Positions 1 through 9,505 of a DNA stretch of 37,416 bases are shown one piece after another (the first letter of the stretch is position 1; each line of letters opens with the position of its first letter). The position numbers were made by a program, and so were the translations under genes. Source of the stretch: a virus; the IMG/VR virus record IMGVR_UViG_3300021964_000192, positions 1 to 37,416 of that record. One strand, written 5' to 3'. Under the pieces are notes generated by a model, which was given only the letters and a program-made list of their open reading frames with translations, ran no database searches and was not told where the DNA came from.

Positions 1-1615
1 CCATCGCGACATTCTGATTCACCCACTTATCATAATAATCATTGACATCATCAATTTGGTCTTTTAGTGTGGATGTTGATGCGGTCGTATCGACATATCC
101 CTCATTGTTACCATCACCGTCCTCATAGTAATATGGGAACATTCCCGTTGCCTTCACGGTGGTGTACTTTGTTTTTCCTGATGCTATTAAAGAACCACTG
201 GTTGGTTGTACAAAAGGAACTGGTGTTACAATCTTATGTCCAACATTAAATGTTCCATTTGTCAGACCCGTTAGTGATGTCCCATCTAACTTGTTTAAAG
301 TAACCTCACCAGAAGTGTTGACTGATGCAACTCTATAGATTCCAGTATCGGTAAATCCAGTAATTATACCAATACCAGCAGCAGAATCATTCTTATAAGA
401 AACATACTGCCCAGTCGATAATCCGACTGCGGTTCCACCAGAAACATAGAATGTCGGAACAGTGGAAACACCAACATTGACGGTAAATGAAGTTGTTGAG
501 TTTACCTGAATAACATTAAAACCAGTGTTTCTATTCGGATAAATTTTTGGAGTTACTGAATCCAAATAGCAAGTCATTGCTATTCCACTTAGTGTAATAT
601 ACTTTCCCCTTTCGAATCCGTGTGCCGAGGAAGTTGTAACAACCATCAGACCAGTGTCTATATCATAGACTGCATTGCTGACATTTTTTACAATATCAGG
701 AACGAAAATGGTATTACCACCACTTACAGTAGTAATACCAACTTTTGTTTCGTTCTGGAGTAGTGAAGGGTCATACACACCAGCATGTGTCATCATAAGA
801 TTATCTCTTACAATGACGAGATCACCAAACTTTTTGGGTGTTGCCGCAGGGTTTGCCTGTGCCGTAGAGTCGTCCTCAGATTCAGAACCTCTTGCATCAA
901 AAGGATCGGTTGGATTTGTTCTTCCGTAGTCCTCTTGCTGTCCGCCAGCACCAGTTCCAAATGTAAGAGGATTTTCGTAAATTAATGATTGAGTTCTTCT
1001 GACGACACAGAAATTATCTTCTTCCCCATTATTTCTGGTTTCCCAATAATATCCATCAAACTTATCAAAGATTCCATACTTACGAACCGCAGGGTTCTGA
1101 ATTGCCGCACCAGTTCCCTCTGCGGTTGTTGCATTAATTAGTGTTGTTTTAACACCAAATGTTGCCGAAGAAACACGACCAGGTTGATATCTAAAGAATC
1201 TTTTTGATGTTAATACGGCAGTTTTATCTGCTGGTGCTTCTACAAGTGCTCCAGATTCTTCTGGAACATGTGATAAACCCCATCCCATTGATGAACCACC
1301 AATGCCAGCATATGCACCAGTATTATCAACGGTTGTAAATTGCTCTGGTTCTGATGTCCATTCGGTTGGATTTACATCATAGGTATTAACATCGGCAAAA
1401 ATACCAAGAGCAACTTCAGATCTGGGAATTCCTAATAATGAAAGTGCAACTTCGGATTGAACTTTATTCTGTTCGGCAACTGGAAGTGTTGACTGATCAC
1501 TCGCAATAACAACTGGAATGGATTTTTCAGATCTCTGTTGACCAGGAGGAACTGGAGCGGTTCTACCTACAACGACTACTGCTGCATTATTATTAACATT
1601 AGTGTTATCAGGCAT
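1..1615 (-). CDS. Large virion structural protein, 3' part missing
   Basis: The frame opens at an ATG two bases after the stop of the 728-residue gene and stays open to the left edge, so the protein has at least 538 residues and its C-terminus is outside the window. It begins MPDNTNVNNNAAVVVVGRT. The middle is rich in Tyr, Gly and Asn (for example KYGIFDKFDGYYWETRNNGE, residues about 190-210), followed by beta-rich Thr/Gly/Val sequence. There is no signal peptide or membrane segment. I do not recognise a T4 counterpart with confidence. Position at the distal end of the hub and fibre operon, and composition, suggest a baseplate-wedge or fibre-attachment protein in the virion; this is inference. 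Confidence 0.75.
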   Translation of the reverse strand, partial: MPDNTNVNNNAAVVVVGRTAPVPPGQQRSEKSIPVVIASDQSTLPVAEQNKVQSEVALSLLGIPRSEVALGIFADVNTYDVNPTEWTSEPEQFTTVDNTGAYAGIGGSSMGWGLSHVPEESGALVEAPADKTAVLTSKRFFRYQPGRVSSATFGVKTTLINATTAEGTGAAIQNPAVRKYGIFDKFDGYYWETRNNGEEDNFCVVRRTQSLIYENPLTFGTGAGGQQEDYGRTNPTDPFDARGSESEDDSTAQANPAATPKKFGDLVIVRDNLMMTHAGVYDPSLLQNETKVGITTVSGGNTIFVPDIVKNVSNAVYDIDTGLMVVTTSSAHGFERGKYITLSGIAMTCYLDSVTPKIYPNRNTGFNVIQVNSTTSFTVNVGVSTVPTFYVSGGTAVGLSTGQYVSYKNDSAAGIGIITGFTDTGIYRVASVNTSGEVTLNKLDGTSLTGLTNGTFNVGHKIVTPVPFVQPTSGSLIASGKTKYTTVKATGMFPYYYEDGDGNNEGYVDTTASTSTLKDQIDDVNDYYDKWVNQNVAM

Positions 1616-1616
1616 A

Positions 1617-3803
1617 TTACAGAACCCCTACCCGCCCTTTTGCTATGGTAAATATTTTCCTTATACTTATATATCCACTGTCCTGTCCATCAGTCACCGA
1701 AGTTGTTGTAAATCCTGTCAAGACTAATTCTTTTGTAATTGCAGAAACATCATTCTTTTGATATACGGTTAATTCATATGATGAAAGGTCGGGAGTTACG
1801 GAGTGATTTACTAGTTTTACAACATCTCCAGTCGAAATACCAGAGAACTGGTTTGGTTCCGAAAGTGTTACTGTATATGTTGTTGCACCAGAACCAATAA
1901 GATTAAATTGACCAGTGCTAATTCCAACATAGGTTGAGAATCCAGCTGGTTGAGTCAAGTATTCTTTAGCAATAATATTATATCCAAGAGAAGATGTAAG
2001 ACCAAGAGTATTAGTTTGTGCCGCAGTCAGATTTAGTTGAATATATCCTTCCTCTCTACCAAATATTCCAGAATCTGGTGTTGGTATATTGAAGGTCATG
2101 AACCTATCACCAAGCGTTTCTGTCGATGTTCCTTCATCAATGATGGTTCCAATACCAGCAGATGTAATAGTAACTGCAGAACTACTGATATCTTTTGGAT
2201 CACCATCTTCAAGATACTGAAGAACGGGACCATAGAAATCAACACCTCTTTCAACACTAATGTTTATTGAGTTATAATCACTATCATAAATGTCTGGTGA
2301 TGGAATATATTCATCCGAAGGACCAAGAATGATATTATTTGTTGTGGTAATCTTTCCAGTCGCAAATACTCTTAATCCAGTTCCACAATTACGAATAATA
2401 TTTCCACCAGTTGCAACAACAGATGTTACAGAGAAATCTACTGGACCAGAAAAGTTCTCGAATAAACAATCATTAACTCTTAAAGTGTCAGATTCCTGAA
2501 CATTCAAAGGATAATATGTGTATCTATCGGTAAGGGAAGAGTCTACAAAGGTTGAACTTTCAACCAGTACTCTTGATGAATCATAAAGATACAAACCATG
2601 AGCAGGAGAATTTCTAATTTCGACTCCTTTAAAGAGTGATGAACTTGTTTCTGGAAAATACATGATGTAATTATCAAGGTCATCATCAAACATGATATTA
2701 TTACCACTGTTACCATCAATGGTTAGGTCCATAACGGTAATATCTCTACCAGAAGTTGTGCCTAATCCAACAATATTACCATCAAATGCTAATAGATTTC
2801 CTTCACCATCCGATTCATCGGTTGCAAAATACTGAGTTTTAATAATGGAATTTTTTCCATTTCCCCTCAAAGTGAATCCACTGGGTATTAAAAGTTTATT
2901 TGTCAGGAATGTTCCACTCGGAAGAGTAATATAATTTAATCCACTTTGAAGCGCGGCATCAATGGCAACCGTGAATGCATTGGTATTGTCATGTACAACC
3001 TTTACCTGGTTTGTGGTTCCAATTCCAATGTTTGTATTATAATTTCCAGCAACTTTTATTGAATTAGTCCCAACTGCCGTAACAGTATCAATCGACCATC
3101 CTCTTGCTCCTGTTGTAGTTCCCACTCCAGGAAAATGTATTTGATCTACATATTCATTTTTTGTTCCTTTCGTGGACCACTCTGTTTGGTCATAGGTTCC
3201 ATAATCTCTCCAGGTAATTCCAGAAGTATCCGATTTTAGTTCTTTTGGACCCAAAATGGCGATTAATTTCGAATCTTCAATATCGGTGCTTCCAGCACCT
3301 ACACTTTCCTGACGGAAAACAAGGAGACCATGATTTGTATCGGTTCTTGCAAGAGTGAGTGAAACGTGATTCAAATCATTGAAGTCAGCAATATCAACAT
3401 GTCCAATTCCATTTGTCGGTGTAATTTGTGATGATACACCAACTTTTCCATTTCTGTAGTGATACTGGGAAACCCAATAGCGATATGTATTTACAGTAGC
3501 CGCAGTTCCAACTTTAGTCGCACTTAGTGAAGACAGAACTGGAGCAGGAACCAGTGTTGAATCTGATGTGGGTGTTACACCAAAGACTTTAACTTTCTGG
3601 TCAACTTCAAATGTTGCTGTTGAAATACCACTAATTTCAAAATTAGATCCCACATTAGAACCTATTCCAATATAAACATTTCCATCTGGACTGAAATTAG
3701 AATTACTAAATTCAAAAGTCGTCGCAATAATTTTACCAGATACCTCTAGATCGGTAATCTCAATCGGTGGTGCATTTGTGAAATACTGATATAACTTTGC
3801 CAT
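1617..3803 (-). CDS. Tail spike-like protein with right-handed beta-helix
   Basis: A 728-residue protein. The N-terminal ~240 residues are Thr/Gly/Ile-rich beta sequence with repeated GIGS/GIST turns. Residues about 270-500 read like a pectate-lyase-type parallel beta-helix: an opening of the form INAAL..G..ITLPSGTF, then FTLRGNGKNSII, ITVMDLTIDGNSGNN and LYLYDSSRVLVESSTF, with regular short strands and Asn ladders. The C-terminal ~200 residues are again beta-rich. In phages this fold usually forms trimeric spikes that bind or degrade surface polysaccharide, but I cannot identify catalytic residues. It lies 2 nt after the 292-residue gene in the late tail operon, so a virion role is likely. 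Enzyme versus plain adhesin is undecided. Confidence 0.7.
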   Translation of the reverse strand: MAKLYQYFTNAPPIEITDLEVSGKIIATTFEFSNSNFSPDGNVYIGIGSNVGSNFEISGISTATFEVDQKVKVFGVTPTSDSTLVPAPVLSSLSATKVGTAATVNTYRYWVSQYHYRNGKVGVSSQITPTNGIGHVDIADFNDLNHVSLTLARTDTNHGLLVFRQESVGAGSTDIEDSKLIAILGPKELKSDTSGITWRDYGTYDQTEWSTKGTKNEYVDQIHFPGVGTTTGARGWSIDTVTAVGTNSIKVAGNYNTNIGIGTTNQVKVVHDNTNAFTVAIDAALQSGLNYITLPSGTFLTNKLLIPSGFTLRGNGKNSIIKTQYFATDESDGEGNLLAFDGNIVGLGTTSGRDITVMDLTIDGNSGNNIMFDDDLDNYIMYFPETSSSLFKGVEIRNSPAHGLYLYDSSRVLVESSTFVDSSLTDRYTYYPLNVQESDTLRVNDCLFENFSGPVDFSVTSVVATGGNIIRNCGTGLRVFATGKITTTNNIILGPSDEYIPSPDIYDSDYNSINISVERGVDFYGPVLQYLEDGDPKDISSSAVTITSAGIGTIIDEGTSTETLGDRFMTFNIPTPDSGIFGREEGYIQLNLTAAQTNTLGLTSSLGYNIIAKEYLTQPAGFSTYVGISTGQFNLIGSGATTYTVTLSEPNQFSGISTGDVVKLVNHSVTPDLSSYELTVYQKNDVSAITKELVLTGFTTTSVTDGQDSGYISIRKIFTIAKGRVGVL

Positions 3804-3805
3804 CT

Positions 3806-4684
3806 TTACCTCTTATCGTAGTCCCATCCAGCAAGAGAATATTGACTATTATCTCCTGGATAATCTAGTGGCGTTGTTCCTTCATACTCTGGTGTTAATT
3901 TATCACCCAAACGGTCTGCCCAGACCTGATAATAACAATTTATATGAGAAGCACTACCAGACTTTACGAAAACACCATCTTCGGTAATTTTATCTATGAC
4001 TAAATCTTGAATGGTTCCAATTTGAGTTAGGTTTACAGTGATTGAATCATAATCAACCAGTCCTTTCCAATAATTAGGTAGTTTAATAACGTTTTGACCT
4101 GTTAATTTACCTCTGATGTAAATTGCAGATTCTGGTCCCTCAACACAAATATGTCTGAGTCTCCATCCCTCCCTATTTGGATGCTTTATATCAAATCCTT
4201 TTTTACTATTGATGGCAATCGCAACATCACCAACACCAGTAAGATTTAATAAACCATTTATTTTTGTGACTGCTCCAGAAATAATATTAACAGGGGCAAC
4301 TAATTTATTTGATGTTGCAGCAGTCATAGTATTATGTGTTGCGGCAACTAAATTATTTGTCACACCATCAAGATCATTATTGACAACAAAAGTTCTTAAT
4401 TCAGTTCCAGTAACCAAATGTTGTCCGACTGTGGTGTGTGTTCCAGTTTGAGTTGTTGAACCAGTAAGACTATTAATTCCTGTTCCAAAAATACTAATTG
4501 GACTTGTGATGGAAGGTCCAACAACTAGTGCTCCGGCAAAAGGTGTTAGTGTTGATCCAGCACCAAAATGCCCCTTATGAGCAGATAATGACCCTGGTTC
4601 CCAGAGACCAACTGGTAATTGTAAGGCACCTCCACCAAGAGGTGTCATAACATCAATAGATCCTAACGAAAGACTATCTAACAT
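3806..4684 (-). CDS. Virion fibre-type structural protein
   Basis: 292 residues. Residues 1-60 are Gly/Leu/Pro-rich (LGGGALQLPVGLWEPGSLSA). Residues about 60-150 hold Asn/Thr/Ala-rich repeats such as NNLVAATHNTMTAATSNKLV, typical of a trimeric shaft. The C-terminal ~120 residues form a distinct conserved-looking domain with HPNREGWRLRHICVEGPES, a YIRG strand, LPNYWKGLVDYDSITVNLT and YYQVWADR. I know this C-terminal pattern from cyanophage and marine-virus structural proteins without an assigned function. It begins 1 nt after the needle-like gene stop, so it is probably co-translated with it and sits at or near the baseplate spike; that placement is inference. Confidence 0.65.
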   Translation of the reverse strand: MLDSLSLGSIDVMTPLGGGALQLPVGLWEPGSLSAHKGHFGAGSTLTPFAGALVVGPSITSPISIFGTGINSLTGSTTQTGTHTTVGQHLVTGTELRTFVVNNDLDGVTNNLVAATHNTMTAATSNKLVAPVNIISGAVTKINGLLNLTGVGDVAIAINSKKGFDIKHPNREGWRLRHICVEGPESAIYIRGKLTGQNVIKLPNYWKGLVDYDSITVNLTQIGTIQDLVIDKITEDGVFVKSGSASHINCYYQVWADRLGDKLTPEYEGTTPLDYPGDNSQYSLAGWDYDKR

Positions 4685-4685
4685 T

Positions 4686-5261
4686 TTATTTACAAGATTG
4701 TGAAATTGCAGTAATAATACTTGCCCAGTTACCAGACAAGATTGAACTTAGAAATCCAGCACTAGCAACGGAACTTCCCTTACTCAAAGAACCAGAAATC
4801 ATCATGTCCCCAACAAAATTCATATTACCTTCACTCCTAAAACACATTCTACCAGCTGCAACTCTAAATTCACCACCAGTGCTTAACTGTAAGAATCCAT
4901 TACAGTTTGCCATAATGTTACCCTGACCCTCCTCACCAGCAGAAGCTTCAAAATAAATATTTTTTGCTTTTAAATGAATATTGCCAGATTCTGCTGTTAG
5001 TACAATATCGCCAGATTTTGCAACAATTGCCTTACCGATTCCACCCTCTTGTGAGGGATCACCAGCAATTCCAACAACTTCGCCACTAAAACCTTGGATT
5101 CTTTCTACTTTATTACCACTTTTAGCATGAATAATCTGATTATTTCCAGACGTAATAATAGTTAAATCCCTTTTATCATCTACATCGTCAGTTGCAACAG
5201 GACCACAATGTATAAATGCATGGGGATTTTGTGCAATTGTATAATCTGGTGCGTTTGACAT
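4686..5261 (-). CDS. gp5 C-terminal needle-like (beta-helix) baseplate protein
   Basis: 191 residues starting MSNAPDYTIAQNPHAFIHCG. From residue about 85 to 155 the sequence is a run of short beta strands with Gly/Ser/Asn turns (KSGDIVLTAESGNIHLKAKN, then IYFEASAGEEGQGNIMANC), the pattern seen in the triple-stranded beta-helix of T4 gp5C and VgrG spikes. No lysozyme motif is present. It is transcribed in the same operon as the OB-domain protein (7652-8173) and gp27-like hub (8177-9499). The simplest reading is that it supplies the membrane-piercing needle as a separate polypeptide. A late-type AATAAATA element overlaps the end of the upstream gene, 21 nt before its start. It could instead be a tip protein binding another needle. 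Confidence 0.6.
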   Translation of the reverse strand: MSNAPDYTIAQNPHAFIHCGPVATDDVDDKRDLTIITSGNNQIIHAKSGNKVERIQGFSGEVVGIAGDPSQEGGIGKAIVAKSGDIVLTAESGNIHLKAKNIYFEASAGEEGQGNIMANCNGFLQLSTGGEFRVAAGRMCFRSEGNMNFVGDMMISGSLSKGSSVASAGFLSSILSGNWASIITAISQSCK

Positions 5262-5276
5262 TGAATATCAACTTTA

Positions 5277-7640
5277 TTATGTATTTATTGACTGACTCGG
5301 AACCGTATTACCAATACAATCAATCACCTTAACTAATTTATTCGGGTCAATTACCTGCAGTTTTTCAATCTCCAAAAAACGATTTAGTGGAGTAAAGTTC
5401 AAATTCGCTCTGAATTTAGCACCGACTCCAGTTTCACTATTAATTGTGATATTTGGAATTGTCGTATACCCATATCCAGTTTGTAGAACATTGAATCCAA
5501 CAATTTGTCCCAACTGATTAACTTCAATCTCGAACTCTCCACCGTCTCCATCATCAATTAATACAGTATCACCATCGCTATATCCAATACCAGTGTCGAT
5601 AATATCAACATCACCAATTGTAGATACGGAATCATTGGATGATTGATCAGAATCTCCCGTATCCGTCGTAGTTGTCGATGTGGATGTGGATGTTGAATCT
5701 TCCTCATCATCATCTACACCATCTCCACCACCAGAACCCAGAGTATTTCCATCGGTTGCAACTTCATTTTTTGTAACCGTCACTTTAATTGTTTTTGTTA
5801 CTGTTTTTGTAATAGTACCATCATCATTCTTTTCTGTTGCATCATCATTTTTTGCCGTTAATTTGTAGGATAATTTCGCACCAGAACCGTCCGATGGGAA
5901 TTCTATATCAGATGGAATAACAACAGACAAGGAACCAGTTTTTGGTAGGGAACTGGCGTTGTCCACATTCGACATCGATACTGTTTTTGCATTTTTGGTT
6001 TCCCAACTCAGTGTAAGAACACTTCCAGGAGTTAAATTTGTTGAAGATGCAGTAAAACTTATAATTTCTGGTGAATTTGTATTAAGTGTGGTACTACTCT
6101 CTACTTTTTCTTTTACAACGGTCAATATAAAAGTTTTTTGTATGGTTTGGTCTGAAGAATCTTTATTTTTCTTTATTGCCGTCAGAGTAAATGTTTTTGT
6201 CGTTTCGGTTTCACCTGGACCAAAACTTACATCATCATCGGTGATGGGAACACTTGCCGAACCAGATAAACCAAGTTTTGTTAGTCCACTAATTCCTAGA
6301 GATACCTCATCGGCATTAACAACATTCCAACTCAAACTCACAGAACTATTCACGGATATTGGATTTGGAGCTCCATAGAATGATGTGATGACAGGAGCAC
6401 CACCAGTAAATGTATTGTCATAATCAGAACCAGGATTTTCAATTTTTATTTTTTCAATTTCTCCAGTTTCATATCCATTTTCATCTACTTTCATGACGGC
6501 AAATGCGGATGCATTAGAACCACAACCCGCTGGATCGACAATCTGAACAAATGGTGTTGTTTTATAGTCTTGACCAGGATTCAATAAATTAGTCCCAACA
6601 ACTTGCCCTACATTATTCACAACTGCCTGAGCAACTGCACCTGCACCTCCACCACCAAAAATTACAACTTGTGGTAAACCACATTCAAAGGTTCCAGTAT
6701 AACAAGAACCAGGTGATTGTGAAGAATTTGAATCTGGTCCAAAGAAGTCATTCAACCATCCGTTCGCAGTATCTGTGATTTCACCAGCAAAATTGGGAGA
6801 GATTCCAAAATTGAAATTTGAAAATGAATCCGTTTGTGACTTTGTTGGTCCTCCCCAAGGAGAAAGTGCAAACTCTTTAATTTCTGGACACTCTGGACCA
6901 CCACAAAGAAACCCTTGGAAACCTAGAATTGTATCGATTGCACTCGAAACAGAACCAAAGATTTTACCAACTCCACCAAGAATATCATTAATTTGCTCAA
7001 AAATTGGTTCTAGTGCTTTATCAATATCACTGACCAACTTGTTAATCATTGCATTTGCCCATTGTTCTGCGGCACAGAATGGAGTTTGTATAATTTGACC
7101 AATTAAGGCATATAAGAAGTCACCCACAAGTCCAAATAGACCTTTGATGATTTTTTCGAATGCACAAAAGATTTGATCAACAATTGCGGCAACAATTGAT
7201 TCCTTGATTGATTTCAAGAAATTAGTCATAATCATTTCAAGTGCATCAATGATTAATTTTTTTAATTTGTTTAGAACCCAATTTCTTAGTCTCTGAACAA
7301 GTGTTTTAAGAACACCAGCAATTGCACTTGTGATGGCACTGATTGTACTTTTTAAATTCTGAACTTTATTAATAGCACCATTAATATAAAAATTGCCGTA
7401 TTTTTGAACTCCTCTTAAAACAACAAAAAGTTTTTGTAAATTCGTATTAATCTCGCCAAGAGTTCCATCTGCTTTACAAGGATCTCCTTTTGAAAAGATT
7501 TCTTCCGATGCAATTTGCTCTAAATTCCAAGAAACTGTTTGATAATATTGAATACCAAACTTTTCTTTAGCTTCTGCTGCTGTCCCAGATCCACCAAGAT
7601 TTACATCACTTATTCTAGCTTTTGCCTTCTTTGCTGCCAT
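5277..7640 (-). CDS. Large baseplate/tail structural protein with two Ig-like domains
   Basis: 787 residues. Residues ~75-245 are a long hydrophobic and amphipathic helical region (ISAITSAIAGVLKTLVQRL, LKSIKESIVAAIVDQIFCAF). Then comes a Cys-containing segment (FLCGGPECPEI; SCYTGTFECGLPQ). Two Ig-like domains follow at ~415-510 and ~523-625; each opens with P.I.SF.....N and contains SLSW or TLSWET, ending in TKTF.L or TKTI.V strands. A highly acidic Ser/Thr linker (GVDDDEEDSTSTSTSTTTT) leads to a final beta domain with GIGYSDGDTVLIDDGDGG and GYGYTTIPNITIN, the latter resembling a repeat at ~330-410. It lies between the gp5 OB and needle-like genes, so a hub-proximal virion role is likely. Ig-like domains on phage virions often bind the cell surface weakly. 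Exact function unknown. Confidence 0.65.
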   Translation of the reverse strand: MAAKKAKARISDVNLGGSGTAAEAKEKFGIQYYQTVSWNLEQIASEEIFSKGDPCKADGTLGEINTNLQKLFVVLRGVQKYGNFYINGAINKVQNLKSTISAITSAIAGVLKTLVQRLRNWVLNKLKKLIIDALEMIMTNFLKSIKESIVAAIVDQIFCAFEKIIKGLFGLVGDFLYALIGQIIQTPFCAAEQWANAMINKLVSDIDKALEPIFEQINDILGGVGKIFGSVSSAIDTILGFQGFLCGGPECPEIKEFALSPWGGPTKSQTDSFSNFNFGISPNFAGEITDTANGWLNDFFGPDSNSSQSPGSCYTGTFECGLPQVVIFGGGGAGAVAQAVVNNVGQVVGTNLLNPGQDYKTTPFVQIVDPAGCGSNASAFAVMKVDENGYETGEIEKIKIENPGSDYDNTFTGGAPVITSFYGAPNPISVNSSVSLSWNVVNADEVSLGISGLTKLGLSGSASVPITDDDVSFGPGETETTKTFTLTAIKKNKDSSDQTIQKTFILTVVKEKVESSTTLNTNSPEIISFTASSTNLTPGSVLTLSWETKNAKTVSMSNVDNASSLPKTGSLSVVIPSDIEFPSDGSGAKLSYKLTAKNDDATEKNDDGTITKTVTKTIKVTVTKNEVATDGNTLGSGGGDGVDDDEEDSTSTSTSTTTTDTGDSDQSSNDSVSTIGDVDIIDTGIGYSDGDTVLIDDGDGGEFEIEVNQLGQIVGFNVLQTGYGYTTIPNITINSETGVGAKFRANLNFTPLNRFLEIEKLQVIDPNKLVKVIDCIGNTVPSQSINT
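5282..5289 (-). promoter_or_regulatory. Late-type promoter element AATAAATA
   Basis: Minus strand AATAAATA 21 nt before the needle-like gene start, overlapping the last codons of the Ig-domain gene. Confidence 0.45.
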
Positions 7641-7651
7641 AGTTTATAAGT

Positions 7652-8173
7652 TTATAATAGTGGATTTTTCTTGAAAAAATCTTGTGTTGGAAGTTGAACT
7701 GGTTGCTGAGAATCTGGTTCATCACCACCCTGTGTTTGATATGATTGTGGCTGAATTAGACTCCAGAAAGGAAGTATTCTTTTAAACTCCGTACTTTTTT
7801 GTTTCAAAACAGAATCTGCTGTTACATCATAATCATCTTTGGTTCTTGCCAGTACACCTAAAATAAATGGATTTTTTAGTGTTGTTCCATCAGTATGAAG
7901 ATACATTCCAAAAACAATTTCACCACCAACAATTCCTGTCGATGTCATATTTAGGGTGCCATGTGATGTTGGAAGTAATACCTGAGCAGAGGTCAATCCA
8001 GAATCTGGAGTCGATGTTCCATTGGGAGAATGAATTCCCATAATTCTAACCTTTACTCTACTTCCCCATCTATTTTTATCTCTTTTGTTTATCTCCTGAT
8101 ATGGAGGAACCTGTCCAATCCAGAAAACTGGGGAACTAGAAATATATCCTTGACGATTTCCAAGATCTGTCAT
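7652..8173 (-). CDS. gp5 OB-domain baseplate hub protein (no lysozyme domain)
   Basis: 173 residues. The N-terminal ~120 residues have the OB-fold pattern of the T4 gp5 N-terminal domain: WIGQVPPYQEI, RWGSRVKVRIMGIHS, AQVLLPTSHGTL, VGGEIVFGMYLHTDG, PFILGVLARTK. T4 gp5 is 575 residues with OB, lysozyme and beta-helix domains; here the protein ends after the OB domain and a short Gln-rich tail. It follows the gp27-like gene by 3 nt with a strong ribosome site (GGAGG, 8 nt before ATG), matching the physical gp27-gp5 partnership in T4. The lysozyme part is missing and the needle part appears to be encoded at 4686-5261. Confidence 0.7.
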   Translation of the reverse strand: MTDLGNRQGYISSSPVFWIGQVPPYQEINKRDKNRWGSRVKVRIMGIHSPNGTSTPDSGLTSAQVLLPTSHGTLNMTSTGIVGGEIVFGMYLHTDGTTLKNPFILGVLARTKDDYDVTADSVLKQKSTEFKRILPFWSLIQPQSYQTQGGDEPDSQQPVQLPTQDFFKKNPLL

Positions 8174-8176
8174 TTA

Positions 8177-9499
8177 TTAAACCTCCGTATTCTTATATAT
8201 TCCATCAGTATCACGAACAATTGTCATATGAGTGGTTGAACCAGTTTGTCCGTCCGATGTAAATTTATGTGATAGGTGTAATATCAAATAATTTCCACTC
8301 ACAGTTTCATCAGAAACACCTTGTTCTGGTTGGTCTGTTTTCTTTGGAAATGCACATTGAATAATTTGTCCAGCACGAAGTTGAAGATTGCACGGAACAA
8401 CAATATCAATAATTTTAGAGAACAATGTATTGTATCTCATTAAAGATTTTGGTCTCCAGAAATCTGGATTATTATTTGTTTCTGTTCCTATTCCAGATGA
8501 TGTGTTGCCAATGTCCAAAAAGTCAACAAATGTGGTGTATTCATTCAGAGAATTATCACTGTATAGTTTTTCCACATCAATTTCATTAGAACCAAGAGTA
8601 TATCCCAAATTCAAATCAACAAAATTTGATTTAACATCAAATGTATAAGGATTAAAAGTTAGTTCATTTATAGATTCTCCAGTCTTAAATGAACTGAACA
8701 TGTTTCTCATACTAGAACGAACATTGTATTCTAATATTCTAAAGTTTGATCCCTCACAAAAAGTTGCAACATCACCATAAGTATATCCAAATTTACTTGG
8801 TTGACTAATAAGATCATCTACACCCCTAAAATGAAATCCATCAAGTGTTTCGTAGAAGAAAAATCCAGGAGATGCATTTGCTGGAGTCACTGGAGTTGCC
8901 TCTCTTGCCATATCAAGAATTACATCAAAAGGATTTCTACCCTGCCCTTCAATGGTTAATGATGTCGCTGTATCAGTAAAAACTCCTATAAAAAAAGTCT
9001 CAAGCTTTGAAGTTAAAATTTGTTCTACACTGTTTTTTACGTTACCGGTATATGTTTCATTGACTTTTATTTGTTTGTTATCACGACCCTCTTTTGATAT
9101 TAACTGCAATCCAATAAGTTCAACTTTTGTTCCTTCAATTCTTGTTATGACATCGGATATTATAAGTGGCAATTGCCCAAAGGGTGTTAGTGTTGTGGAA
9201 GGATGCTCAATTTCTATCTTTAAATTTTTATTTTTCAATGTTGGAACAGAAGAATATAATGTTCCCATTCTTTCTGCAGCATCCTGTGTGGGTCCAGCCA
9301 AAACTGCATATCCAGTATCAATGAAATGAATTTTTGCGGTAATATGAGGAGACAATAAAGACTCATAATATTCAAATGACACAAATCCACCACTCAGATC
9401 AATACCATTGGTAGAATCGGCAGTAACATCAACAGTGGTATCTTCTTGGATATCAATCTCTAAAGTTTCTAATATGGCAGGTCTTGTCCAGTTTGACAT
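8177..9499 (-). CDS. 27: gp27-like baseplate hub protein
   Basis: 440 residues, somewhat longer than T4 gp27 (391). It opens MSNWTRPAILETLEIDIQED, then SGGFVSFEYYESLLSPHITA and VELIGLQLISKEGRDNKQIK, in the beta-barrel style of gp27/gpD hub proteins. The C-terminal LRAGQIIQCAFPKKTD ... GNYLILHLSHKFTSDG ... THMTIVRDTDGIY is a typical hub ending in which the protein receives the spike. The trimeric hub joins tail tube to gp5 spike. It has an AGGAGA ribosome site and is followed at 3 nt by the gp5 OB-domain gene. Assignment rests on pattern and neighbourhood rather than strong residue identity. Confidence 0.7.
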   Translation of the reverse strand: MSNWTRPAILETLEIDIQEDTTVDVTADSTNGIDLSGGFVSFEYYESLLSPHITAKIHFIDTGYAVLAGPTQDAAERMGTLYSSVPTLKNKNLKIEIEHPSTTLTPFGQLPLIISDVITRIEGTKVELIGLQLISKEGRDNKQIKVNETYTGNVKNSVEQILTSKLETFFIGVFTDTATSLTIEGQGRNPFDVILDMAREATPVTPANASPGFFFYETLDGFHFRGVDDLISQPSKFGYTYGDVATFCEGSNFRILEYNVRSSMRNMFSSFKTGESINELTFNPYTFDVKSNFVDLNLGYTLGSNEIDVEKLYSDNSLNEYTTFVDFLDIGNTSSGIGTETNNNPDFWRPKSLMRYNTLFSKIIDIVVPCNLQLRAGQIIQCAFPKKTDQPEQGVSDETVSGNYLILHLSHKFTSDGQTGSTTHMTIVRDTDGIYKNTEV

Positions 9500-9505
9500 T
9501 TGCTA

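Noticed and set aside
5680-5760. Short GATGTG/TCATCA repeats that look like a tandem repeat
   Set aside because: Explained by the coding of an Asp/Ser/Thr-rich linker in the Ig-domain protein.
5959-6378. 139-residue plus-strand frame
   Set aside because: Antisense shadow of the Ig-domain protein gene.
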